NCBI RefSeq assembly: GCF_007754425.1
Contig: NZ_CP037452.1
Coordinates: forward strand, 4,811,164-4,875,163
Direction: 5' to 3'
DNA length: 64,000 nt
From: Gimesia fumaroli
GTDB lineage: Bacteria; Planctomycetota; Planctomycetia; Planctomycetales; Planctomycetaceae
The notes beneath the pieces are model-generated. The model did no database searches, had not been told where the DNA came from, and saw nothing but the letters and a program-made list of their open reading frames with translations. Positions 54,611 to 63,040 of the stretch are shown here, piece after piece (within the stretch, counting starts at the first letter, position 1; each line of letters begins with the position of its first letter). The translations under genes and the position numbers were made by a program.

Positions 54611-55200
54611 TTTTCGACTATCCAGTTGAGCGGCAAACCCGAAGGCATGGTCCTGCCGGTTATACAAGCTATGGACAGTTTCGCGCGTGGCTCCGCGATG
54701 AATTTACATTTCGCTGCATCTATTGCCTGAAGCGTGAAACCTGGGGACAGGTGACCGGGGATTATGAACTGGATCATTTTGAACCGCAATCGTCGAATCC
54801 TGAGTTGCGTTTAGATTATGAAAATCTGGTTTATGCATGTCGTCGCTGTAACCTGACGAAATCAGCACAGAAGATTGAAAATCCTCTCACGTTACTCTGT
54901 TCAGAAAGAGTCTCCACATTAGAGGACGGAACCCTGGAAACACCGGATATTGAAACAAAACGCTTAATCTTGCAGTTGGACCTGAATTCTTCAAATCTGA
55001 AAAATTGGAGAATTCTGTGGATGCGCATTGTTGAGCTTGCAGAAAGAAATAATCCAGAGTTGTATGATCAAATTGCTGGGTTTCCAGATCTGCTCCCCGA
55101 CTTAAGTACGCTGAGACCACCAGTTAATCATCGTATTGAAGGAATTAATGAATCCTGGTTTGCCAGACGGGAACGCGACGAATTACCCCGTACTTACTGA
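54607..55200 (+). CDS. HNH endonuclease-like protein
   Basis: The 197-aa protein has an HNH (beta-beta-alpha-metal) nuclease motif. C37/C40 and C78/C81 form a zinc ribbon, YELDHFEP (D56, H57) supplies the first catalytic histidine, and DYENLVYACRRCN (N73, N82) completes the fold. The N-terminal PVERQTRRHGPAG and the C-terminal region are unrecognised. The start is a TTG whose last bases overlap the previous stop (TTGA), a strong sign of coupling. It should cut DNA or nicked DNA. The partner genes do not match known toxin-antitoxin or restriction systems that I recognise. Confidence 0.82.
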   Translation: MIFDYPVERQTRRHGPAGYTSYGQFRAWLRDEFTFRCIYCLKRETWGQVTGDYELDHFEPQSSNPELRLDYENLVYACRRCNLTKSAQKIENPLTLLCSERVSTLEDGTLETPDIETKRLILQLDLNSSNLKNWRILWMRIVELAERNNPELYDQIAGFPDLLPDLSTLRPPVNHRIEGINESWFARRERDELPRTY

Positions 55201-55279
55201 CTTCTATCGCGAATAGTTACTTAGTCTATTATTTATCTGAATTCAATGACATTTAAAGTTTCTGAGGAGATTATTCCAA

Positions 55280-55705
55280 ATGAAAATCGAAGTAAAATGT
55301 CAGTGTGGTCGTCCTTTTTCAACAAATGAAAAAAACGCCGGAAAGAAGACTAAGTGTCCAGAGTGCGGTAGTCCCTTAACTATCCCCTATTTACCCGAAA
55401 TTGAATTACATGAAGTGGAAAGTGCCAATTTGGAAGATATGTCTTTAGAAGTAAATATAGGCAGTGTCCAGAGTAACTTTGGCAAGCTCTCTTTTGAATT
55501 GACAGTACACAGTTCGGGTGATGCTCACGTCAGAGTCTACGCATTCGATCCATCTGACATGAGAAAATCAGGAGTTATGCTTTTTCTTGATGAAGCTGGT
55601 TACTCTGACCTGAAGAATCTTTTTACTAAACTCGAAAACACAATTCTGAAATTACGAAATTCGAATCGTATGAACAATCGAATGATCGTTCGTTTCGATG
55701 ATTGA
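55280..55705 (+). CDS. Zinc-ribbon protein of unknown function
   Basis: The 141-aa protein begins with a zinc ribbon (C8-x-C10 and C27-x2-C30, reading KCQCGRPFS and KCPECGSPLT) common at the N-terminus of planctomycete proteins. The remainder is a beta-rich domain with acidic loops, ending in MIVRFDD. No catalytic motif is visible. GAGGAG precedes the ATG. It is separate from the HNH cluster, with an 80-bp gap. Confidence 0.7.
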   Translation: MKIEVKCQCGRPFSTNEKNAGKKTKCPECGSPLTIPYLPEIELHEVESANLEDMSLEVNIGSVQSNFGKLSFELTVHSSGDAHVRVYAFDPSDMRKSGVMLFLDEAGYSDLKNLFTKLENTILKLRNSNRMNNRMIVRFDD

Positions 55706-55888
55706 CGAATGAAATAAAATTGGGTTTTCCATTCAGTTGAGTCAAAATAAAAACATCCTACATTCCCTTTTTGGACTTTCAGAAGAAGAATTGGACTTAA
55801 TTTGAATATCTATTGGAGTTCTGAAATAGGGTTCAACATAAAAAATAGTCTATTCTCTAGGGTAAGAGGATCCTTTATTCCCTCCCCC

Positions 55889-56164
55889 ATGTGGATTTTC
55901 AACAACAATGCTCTGTTCTGTGGTTTTGCCGGGTTTGCGGGATTTTTCATTGCCGTCAAATTCAGTGACAGCCGGGGACTGGCGATGCTGGTCGCCATTC
56001 TTTGTGCGATGCTGTTTGACGTTTTTTTACGCTTCACCAACGACGAAACAGAGACTCCAAGCATCAATCCTGAAGCGGGCGGCCATATCTGGTTTGCCCC
56101 GATCTGGGTCGTCGGAATCATTTTGCTGATCCTGCTGGGACTATCGCACTATCGCGTAATTTGA
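55889..56164 (+). CDS. Small membrane protein
   Basis: The product (91 aa from the ATG at 55889) has two clear helical hydrophobic stretches (LFCGFAGFAGFFIAVKF with AMLVAILCAMLFDVFL, and FAPIWVVGIILLILLGL). An alternative TTG start at 55802 would add 29 residues. Neither has an obvious ribosome binding site. Function unknown. Confidence 0.5.
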   Translation: MWIFNNNALFCGFAGFAGFFIAVKFSDSRGLAMLVAILCAMLFDVFLRFTNDETETPSINPEAGGHIWFAPIWVVGIILLILLGLSHYRVI

Positions 56165-56206
56165 TGGATCAAGCTGCAAATCCTCACAGAAACCGCATTC
56201 ATACTC

Positions 56207-57274
56207 CTACTTCCCTACATGCTGCGTTAAAAATGCTTTGACTTTCTTCCGTGCGAGTTTTGATTCCGGGAGATCGTAGTTGAAGACCTGGAAAATGTGC
56301 CACATGCCTTCGTAGAGGTCGAGCTTCACGGGAATGCCGGCGGTATCGAGGGCCTGATACTGGCGGATGGCGTTACTCAGGAAGATTTCTTTGCTGCCTG
56401 CCTGGATCAAGGTCGGTGGAAATCCTTTCGAGTAGTCACCGTAGACGGGCGAGACGTAGGGGTGCTTCTGATCCCGGGGAGCGGCGTAGGCATCGGCACA
56501 GTGCTTGAGATTGTGAGGGTAATACAATAGCGGATCGGCCTGTTGGAGAGTGGCATAAGTGTCTCCGGTTTCTGTGATGTCAGCCCAGGGGGACCAGAGT
56601 ACCACTGCCGCGGGCATACCCAGTCCATTGTCGCGCATCTTGAGCACGATCCCCGCCACGAGTCCGCCCCCTGCCGACTCGCCTTAGACTGCGATCTCGT
56701 TCAGAGAATGCCGTTCTTGAATCAATGTCTGAATCACGGTCACCACCTGATCGGTGACTTGCTGCCATTTTCCGACAGGTGCCAGCGTGTAATCGATCGA
56801 GATCACGCGGAAGCCAGTATCGTTGGCCATCGGAACCGCACTCATTAACCGCGAACGTGCGATGTACATCGTGTAAGCACCGCCGTGCGTATAGACCAGA
56901 ACCTGATTACTTTCTTTCCAGCCTTTGGGTTTGATATCGAGGACTGGTACTCCCCCCAGTTTGCGTTCTGTGATCTGCGGTTGATAGGTTTTGACGACTT
57001 CCGCGTTCGCGACGGCCCGTTTCTGTTCAATCTTGGCCTGCATCGCCTTCCAGCCAGCCAGATCATCGGCAGCAGGCAGCGGAGCGGTTGCCGCAGCCCG
57101 GCTAAACTTCGAAAGCGCATTCCGGGCTTCAGGTGAGATGGTGGAGGGAGCGTCATAATCCTGACTAAATACCGGAGTCTGATTGAAGGATGTCCCACAC
57201 CAGAAGAGAAGTAGGATTATCATACGTGAGGCTGAAGGTGGGGGGAACATGTTGTGCGGTTGTGGCATCGTCAT
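56207..57274 (-). pseudogene. Alpha/beta hydrolase (HSL-type esterase) interrupted by a nonsense codon
   Basis: The reading frame encodes an exported HSL/acetyl-hydrolase-like protein: the oxyanion-hole motif HGGAY, then IDYTLAP, then IQERHSLNEIAV. An in-frame TAA (plus-strand positions 56684-56686) follows directly, before GESAGGGLVAG, which is the nucleophile elbow. Downstream, the same frame continues with the rest of the domain, including EGMWHIFQVF with the catalytic histidine. A Tyr codon (TAC) normally precedes GESAGG, so a single TAC-to-TAA change explains the stop. The remainder of the domain shows no frameshift, so the lesion is recent, or it is a sequencing error. A start near 57274 follows ACAGGAG. 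Confidence 0.85.
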
Positions 57275-57514
57275 CGCTCCTGTCGAGTTGATTATGACCT
57301 TCAGGGAATCGTCTCGACAGTCCCCTGATAATTGAGCGCTCAATATAATATTTTAAGTCTATCAGAGACGTCGTTTACAGCAACCGTATGCCCTAAGTCC
57401 AGAACCATCGGTACCATCTTTTTCGCTGATATTTGGAAAATAGAACATTTTATTCAATAATTTGTGTGAATTCATTCGGGTCCGGACACTACCCTGTTAG
57501 CGAAAGGATCAAAA

Positions 57515-58051
57515 ATGAACCTGACACAATTGATTGAACTCTATCGAGGGCCGCTTGTAGGCCTGATTGCTTCCTGGGGGGCTCCCTGGGGTGACGCGAA
57601 GGAAATTGCGCAGGATAGCTTCGCGGAAGCGTATCTGAAGCGTGAATCCTGTCGTGGTGACTGGGAGCAGCCTGAAGTCTTTGGCGTGTGGCTGCGTGGT
57701 GTCGCCCGCAATCGGCATCGCAACTGGGCGCGCAGTCGCAAACGACGGCGAAATCATATTACGTCGGTCGAACCCACCGTTCTGGAATCGGTTGCGGCTC
57801 CCCCCGAAACTAAGCCCTCACCGGAACTGGAACAACTACGCGCCGCGATTGAGCAACTCCCCACCAGACAACGCCAGGTGATTTTGATGCACTATCTGGA
57901 AGAGACCAGCGTCAAGGAGGTCGCGATATTGCTGGAGATCAGCGCCAAGACCGTGGAAGGGCGTCTCTATCAGGCACGTCGGGCGTTACGACGGATGCTC
58001 GATGGAAAAGTTTCTTCGACTCAAATAGGAAGGATGTTGCTATGTCTGTAG
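57515..58051 (+). CDS. ECF-type RNA polymerase sigma factor (second)
   Basis: The 178-aa factor has region 2 (DAKEIAQDSFAEAYLKRESC), a charged linker (ARSRKRRRNHIT) and region 4 (IEQLPTRQRQVILMHYLEETSVKEVAILLEISAKTVEGRLYQARRALRRML, ending in an R-rich recognition helix). AAAGGA precedes the ATG. Its 3' end overlaps the downstream membrane-protein gene by 10 bp, so the two are probably coexpressed and the partner may control it. Confidence 0.93.
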   Translation: MNLTQLIELYRGPLVGLIASWGAPWGDAKEIAQDSFAEAYLKRESCRGDWEQPEVFGVWLRGVARNRHRNWARSRKRRRNHITSVEPTVLESVAAPPETKPSPELEQLRAAIEQLPTRQRQVILMHYLEETSVKEVAILLEISAKTVEGRLYQARRALRRMLDGKVSSTQIGRMLLCL

Positions 58052-60042
58052 AACTTGTCTCCGAATCCGACTTGAGAGCGGCACTGCGTCCCCATCGAGT
58101 TAACGCAAACGAATTTGAAACAGGAATCCAAGCCCGAATTGAAGCGGGTGTGGTACCACTCCAGAACAAATCGCTGGAAGTGGATGACCCGCTGCTGACG
58201 GTCGCCGCCACATTCATTCCCTGCCCTCTGATCACGGGCGGCAAGATTGTCGGCGGAGGGACTAAGCTCTCTTCTCTGACGCTGGCGCAAAAGCTGCTGG
58301 GTTATGCGGCGTTACCGGCGATCAGCTTATTTCTGTTAGTCGGCGCGACTTTTTTCAGTGCCCGGAAAATTCACAAAGTACAGAAAGAGAATCAATCCGA
58401 CATCAGCGACGTAATGGAAATGCAGGCAGCCGCTCGGCAATGGTGGAGATCCCACCGATGGGGCGCGTTCACGGTTTTTGCAGCCGTTCTCATTCTGCCA
58501 ATGATCGGAGCGACTTGGCTGCTTTTTCTGCTCCTGCTGGCTTCCTTCGGTTTATTACTGTATTTCCTCTCCAGCTTTGCCCGACACGGGATCGGTAATC
58601 GCCTGCTGATCGCACAGTCCTGTCTGTCAGGCTTACTCTTGCTTAGTATGGCAATGCAGAATACTTATGGAGGCCTCAGCGAAATTCATTTCGTCGATCA
58701 AAAACTGATTGCCGCCGTACTTCTTGCAGGTACATTAATTCTACTACCGATTGTGATCACCAGCATGGCACGCCTGGGAGGGAGAGAGGTATTCGAGTCG
58801 AAACAGAAATCTCCTCATTGGCTCGTTATACTCTGTTCGTTTATTATCCCTAATGTCCTCTTCCTGATTGTTCTTTCGCCGCTTCGCAAGCCGGTTCTGA
58901 ACCAGCCCGCGTTTTTCGGCAGTTACGGCTGGTGGTTTTTTGCGATCATGCTTGTCGTTCAAGCTTCTGCTGTGATCTGGGCGATTGTTCGACGATCCAG
59001 AAAAGCACCTGTTGCACAATACCTGGCACGTCCTGAATGGATACCGGGAGTCCTCTATGTCTGCATCACGTGTCCGTTGCTGATGTCGCTCACAAATACG
59101 ATCTGGTGGCCCGCCACTCCAGCACGAATTCTGCACTATGTGGAAGCATTCGAGCAAGGGCCTTACCCCTCGATCACCTTTCGGAACTGGGAGATCCCGG
59201 CGAGTTGGACGATCGAACAAGGGCTTCATCCAGATTTGTCCCGCGCCCGCAAAGTATTAGACAACGAAATCGCCCAGGATCAATCTCAACTAAGCTTCAC
59301 TCTGGGCAGTGCCTTCCGGGTAGGACTCGTGCGACCCGATCAAATAAAAACACTTCCCGATCTTGAACAAAAACGGCGATCGCTGCTGCCTGAAACCAGC
59401 TCTCGGAAACCACGGCGTATTACCAGTCTGAATCAGTACGCCTGGGTTTTCTATGCCCTGGCTGAAAGCGATCAACTGTCATCTAAGGATCAGGACTTCC
59501 TGGAACAACGGCTGTTGGCCACGCTTGATGCAACCGTCGGCGAGACCGCCGATGTACTGCAAATGGCCCTCCGCGTGACACAATTACTAGAGGTCATTGA
59601 TCGCCCCATCGACCGCGACCGATACCGCGAGCAGGTCCATGGATGGCTGCGCGCATTTCACAGTACTCAAACTCACTCATTCCAGATCGCCGGAGGCTTC
59701 GAACAATATCAAGGCGTGTCGGCATCGATGCTGGCAACCTCAAACGCGGTCGAGCTGATGCAGATCTATGGTATTCCCGAAGGGCTAGATCTAAACTGGG
59801 TCCGATCGTATCTGCGTCCGTTGTATTATCGACCTTCCAGCGACAAATGGATCGCCGCTGTCACCCTTGATCGGCTCAACAGTTTGCACGGCGTGACCCA
59901 ACCGACTTTATTCGAGTGGCTGTATTACGAACGCAGCCTGGTCGCGGCGATGCTGCTGGTTGTGCTGTGTCTTTATGCCACGCTCTCTTCGCCTCTGCCT
60001 GAGATTGAAACTAGGGAATTTGAGGTTCCCAAAACGGAGTAA
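58042..60042 (+). CDS. Polytopic membrane protein overlapping the ECF sigma gene
   Basis: The 666-aa protein has a soluble N-terminal segment (about 1-85), eight to nine membrane helices (for example ALPAISLFLLVGATFFSA, FTVFAAVLILPMIGATWLLF, LIAAVLLAGTLILLPIVITS, WWFFAIMLVVQASAVIWAIV, VLYVCITCPLLMSLTNTIWW), then a soluble region (about 385-630) and a final helix (LVAAMLLVVLCLYATL). Its start overlaps the sigma gene by 10 bp. The coupled arrangement suggests it controls the sigma factor, as an unusual membrane anti-sigma or sensor, but it has no zinc-finger (ZAS) motif. Function therefore remains inferred. Confidence 0.72.
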   Translation: MSVELVSESDLRAALRPHRVNANEFETGIQARIEAGVVPLQNKSLEVDDPLLTVAATFIPCPLITGGKIVGGGTKLSSLTLAQKLLGYAALPAISLFLLVGATFFSARKIHKVQKENQSDISDVMEMQAAARQWWRSHRWGAFTVFAAVLILPMIGATWLLFLLLLASFGLLLYFLSSFARHGIGNRLLIAQSCLSGLLLLSMAMQNTYGGLSEIHFVDQKLIAAVLLAGTLILLPIVITSMARLGGREVFESKQKSPHWLVILCSFIIPNVLFLIVLSPLRKPVLNQPAFFGSYGWWFFAIMLVVQASAVIWAIVRRSRKAPVAQYLARPEWIPGVLYVCITCPLLMSLTNTIWWPATPARILHYVEAFEQGPYPSITFRNWEIPASWTIEQGLHPDLSRARKVLDNEIAQDQSQLSFTLGSAFRVGLVRPDQIKTLPDLEQKRRSLLPETSSRKPRRITSLNQYAWVFYALAESDQLSSKDQDFLEQRLLATLDATVGETADVLQMALRVTQLLEVIDRPIDRDRYREQVHGWLRAFHSTQTHSFQIAGGFEQYQGVSASMLATSNAVELMQIYGIPEGLDLNWVRSYLRPLYYRPSSDKWIAAVTLDRLNSLHGVTQPTLFEWLYYERSLVAAMLLVVLCLYATLSSPLPEIETREFEVPKTE

Positions 60043-60126
60043 AGAAGTCCATTTCAATCAAAAAACAGATTTGTTATCGTGAGTAACCAGTCAACTCACT
60101 TGATTGCTCACCTTGAGGAAATCACG

Positions 60127-60834
60127 ATGTCACTCAGAATGAATCTGTATGGCTGCGACTTGCAGTCTGTTACCGCTTCCTTTGGTAGCCAGGACGAAGG
60201 CCTCTTGAAGCGGGCTATCGATAATCTTGCTCAGATCCTTCAACCAGGTGACGATTTAAACAAAGCCATTTGCTGGTTACAAACTATCATTAAAACCAAT
60301 GTGCCTCTGCGGGTAAATCGGCCTGCTCCCTTTGTATCTGAGGATGGTGGATTATTGGTCTGCCAATTAGAGGCTGAAATACATGTCCTTGCATTACACT
60401 GTCTGGTAACCGCAGTAAGACGCGAGGAGCATCTAAATCTGACAGAAGAATCGTCGTTCTGGAATCATGGCGCGGTAACCGAATTGCAGATGGAACTCAG
60501 TAGTTGCAGGTTCGAACCATCCGATGTCCCTCTTTCTCAGTTATTAAATTATTTTGCGATATTAATCAAAGGCACTCCTTTCTTCGGTGACGATTTTCGG
60601 TCCAGCTGGTCAATCTACTCATTCTTGCCTCACTCTGAATTATCTCATCTGACCACAGCATTGCAGGATGCTCTGACTTACGAAAGAATGCTACCGGAAA
60701 AGATGCCGGAAGAAATTCGTCAACAATATACAACCAAATTGTCTGACGGAATGAACACGTTTGTCAGTGAGTTTATTGGCTGGCTGAAACAGCTTGATCG
60801 GTCGGGTCAAGACATGTATCTGATATGGAGTTAG
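60127..60834 (+). CDS. Hypothetical cytoplasmic protein
   Basis: I do not recognise this 235-aa soluble protein. It is mixed alpha/beta, with helical stretches near DEGLLKRAIDNLAQILQ and SQLLNYFAILIKG, and no signal peptide. The ATG at 60127 follows GAGGAAATCAC; a GTG at 60079 is an alternative. Orientation is the same as the upstream membrane protein, but the 84-bp gap gives no clear coupling. Function unknown. Confidence 0.65.
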   Translation: MSLRMNLYGCDLQSVTASFGSQDEGLLKRAIDNLAQILQPGDDLNKAICWLQTIIKTNVPLRVNRPAPFVSEDGGLLVCQLEAEIHVLALHCLVTAVRREEHLNLTEESSFWNHGAVTELQMELSSCRFEPSDVPLSQLLNYFAILIKGTPFFGDDFRSSWSIYSFLPHSELSHLTTALQDALTYERMLPEKMPEEIRQQYTTKLSDGMNTFVSEFIGWLKQLDRSGQDMYLIWS

Positions 60835-61261
60835 CTGGGACTCAAACAAGGCTACTTTGAAGCGTCACTTTCCTGCCTGTCAGCTCATCCGTTTTTTCAA
60901 AGAGCGCTGAAGACCAGAAAACGTTCTCGGCTGCCCTGGTCTATCCCATTGGTCCCGAAGACAGCACCCAACAGGACAATATGCTGAAAATCTCTGATTA
61001 CCACATTGGGAACAAACAAAGCAGAATTCATGATTTCATAGGTGGAGGTAAAATAATTCTACATCACGGACCAAATCTTGCGTATAATAGATGACAGGCT
61101 GCTAATCTTATAACTGAAGAAAGATGCATCCCGTTCTCAACAGTCAGTTCTGAAGAATCCTCTGGGTAGAAGAGCAGGCTTACAACACAGAATATGTAAC
61201 GACGCGGTTTCTGAGTAACACTGTCTCTCGACCCGGAATAAACGAAAGGTGGGTGACAGAA
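60835..61261. other. Gap of about 430 bp with a possible coding remnant
   Basis: No complete gene is supported. A 77-codon stretch (60861-61094) in the plus direction is open and reads like protein (for example DQKTFSAALVYPIGPEDSTQ), but it lacks an upstream start codon and ribosome binding site. It could be the 3' remnant of a deleted gene. The rest is AT-rich and probably contains the promoter for the SnoaL-like gene. Confidence 0.35.
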
Positions 61262-61699
61262 ATGCAAAATGACGAACAGGAAATTCGCGAATTAGTCAGT
61301 ACGTGGCTGGTAGCAACCAAAGCGGGTGACACGGAAACCGTTCTTGACCTGATGGCAGATGACGTCGTGTTCCTGGTACCGGGCGAACCGCCGATGGTAG
61401 GAAAAACGCCTTATATCGAGGCCGCTCAGCCCTACCCGGACCAGTTGGTTCCGGATATCGATGGCACCAGTGAAATCCAGGAAATCAAGATTCTGGGCGA
61501 CTGGGCTTTCATGTGGTCTGAGATGGTCGTGACCATCACACCTACGGCTGGTGCACCGGTAAAGCGAATGGGGCATACACTATCCATCCTGCACAAAGAA
61601 GATGGCAAATGGCGCATCGCCCGCGAAGCCAACATGCTGGTACCAGTGACGGTAGAAGAGACAGAATCGTACTCCTTAGGACCTGCAGCGCTGAGTTAA
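61262..61699 (+). CDS. SnoaL-like/SgcJ-family protein (NTF2 fold)
   Basis: The 145-aa protein fits the SgcJ/EcaC-like SnoaL family: EIRELVSTWLVATKAGDTETVLDLMADDVVFLVPG, GKTPYIEAA, and the C-terminal HTLSILHKEDGKWRIAREANM. These are NTF2-like dimers, some of which are enzymes and some binding proteins. No activity can be assigned. I chose the ATG at 61262; a GTG three codons upstream is possible. Confidence 0.83.
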   Translation: MQNDEQEIRELVSTWLVATKAGDTETVLDLMADDVVFLVPGEPPMVGKTPYIEAAQPYPDQLVPDIDGTSEIQEIKILGDWAFMWSEMVVTITPTAGAPVKRMGHTLSILHKEDGKWRIAREANMLVPVTVEETESYSLGPAALS

Positions 61700-61820
61700 C
61701 CCCCTGGCTTTCCTGATATGACCGGTTGATCTTCGAGCGCAGGCGTTTTATAACTAATATCAAGCTATAAGATTAAGCGCCTCATTGGATGAGTACCACT
61801 CTCATGAAGGCAGACTCAGG

Positions 61821-62534
61821 ATGGCGGAAAAATATTTTGTAGAATGTGACTGTGGCAAACGGGTTCGGGTGGCGCTGCACGAAGCAGGAACAGATAAAGC
61901 CTGTCACTCGTGTGACCGCCGGGTCAGAGTACCAGACTCGATCACGCTGCAGGAATCTTCGGGAGATCCCTATCCACTATTGCGGCCCCTCGAAAAAATC
62001 AGCCGCACTGTGCAGAACCAGGAACCGCCGTTTGACGGTCTCTGCCATCATTGTGAAGAAGTGAACGCGGTTTATGAGACACCAGTCCAATTCAACGTTC
62101 TGGTCAAACGGGAGATGGACCATGATGGTGGGATTCGCCCGACGATCACCGGAGGCATCAAACTTGAAATGGCGGCCGCAACGGAATTCTGGGAAGAGCA
62201 CTCATTCTCTCTGTTATTATGCACAGACTGTTATCATGCATTTGAATCGGATCGCAGTCAGTCGCGTTTCAAAAAAATGATTGGAAAACTCAGTGTCGCC
62301 ATACTTCTTATGGCGCTGCTGATTTTCGTCTTGTTAAAAGACCCTCTTTTCGCTGCAGTATTAACGTTCTGCTCTCTGATTGGTTTATTCATCAGTGCGA
62401 TTTTTATTGTATCTAATCAGAAAGTGGAGCCATATGTGATAAAATGGCTGAGCGAAATTCGATGGTTCTCGGATGCATTCACCATGGAAGATGAATACAC
62501 ACTGACAATGGGCGAAACTCATAAAATCAAGTGA
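61821..62534 (+). CDS. Zinc-ribbon membrane protein
   Basis: The 237-aa protein begins with a zinc ribbon (C9-x-C11 and C27-x2-C30, reading VECDCGKRV and KACHSCDRR) like that of the protein at 55280. A second putative metal site follows (GLCHHCEEVN, LLCTDCYHAFES). Two adjacent membrane helices lie near residues 160-200 (LSVAILLMALLIFVLL and AAVLTFCSLIGLFISAIFIV), and the C-terminal 35 residues are soluble. No enzyme motif is visible. A TTG start at 61785 is an alternative to the ATG at 61821. Confidence 0.68.
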   Translation: MAEKYFVECDCGKRVRVALHEAGTDKACHSCDRRVRVPDSITLQESSGDPYPLLRPLEKISRTVQNQEPPFDGLCHHCEEVNAVYETPVQFNVLVKREMDHDGGIRPTITGGIKLEMAAATEFWEEHSFSLLLCTDCYHAFESDRSQSRFKKMIGKLSVAILLMALLIFVLLKDPLFAAVLTFCSLIGLFISAIFIVSNQKVEPYVIKWLSEIRWFSDAFTMEDEYTLTMGETHKIK

Positions 62535-62601
62535 TGCATATTGTTCTCACCAATGAAAACGAATTCAACGACGAATATCCTGCACAAAGCGAGGGAGCGG
62601 G

Positions 62602-62883
62602 TTAGGGCTCAGTATCTACTGTCTTGAGTTCGAATTCAAAGCCGCCAAGCACGCTGGCCAATAGATTGTAAATCCAGGCGAAGAAGGCAAAGAACAGAAA
62701 TCCGAAAAGGCCCATAAACACCGGACCAAACAGATAGAAGATCCCCACGATTTCCATCGCCCCTTCGCCAAACAAAATCATGGGGATTCCGATCAGTGTG
62801 TAAATGAACCCGAACAGAACATAAATCGCTACCAGAATTTTGCTGGATTGAAGAATGGAAATACGGACGATTTGCTGTCTCAT
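62602..62883 (-). CDS. Small membrane protein
   Basis: The 93-aa protein has two or three hydrophobic helices (ILVAIYVLFGFIYTLIGIPMIL; EIVGIFYLFGPVFMGLFGFLFFAFFAWIYNLLASVLGG) and an acidic C-terminus. The ATG at 62883 follows a strong GGAGGAAG; an ATG 13 codons upstream is unlikely. A candidate promoter (TTGACA, 16 bp, TATGTG; plus-strand 62911-62938) lies upstream. Family unknown. Confidence 0.7.
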   Translation of the reverse strand: MRQQIVRISILQSSKILVAIYVLFGFIYTLIGIPMILFGEGAMEIVGIFYLFGPVFMGLFGFLFFAFFAWIYNLLASVLGGFEFELKTVDTEP

Positions 62884-63040
62884 AACACTTCCTCCAGAGA
62901 GATGTGAAAACACATAATTCACACTAGTGCTTTGTCAAGCTAGAAATTGAGGGTGGGGAGTGCTGTTTACGTGCTCCGTTGTCGCACCCTCGTGATATCC
63001 ATTAACCCAAATTTAAAAATGATACTCCACTCATCAGAAA

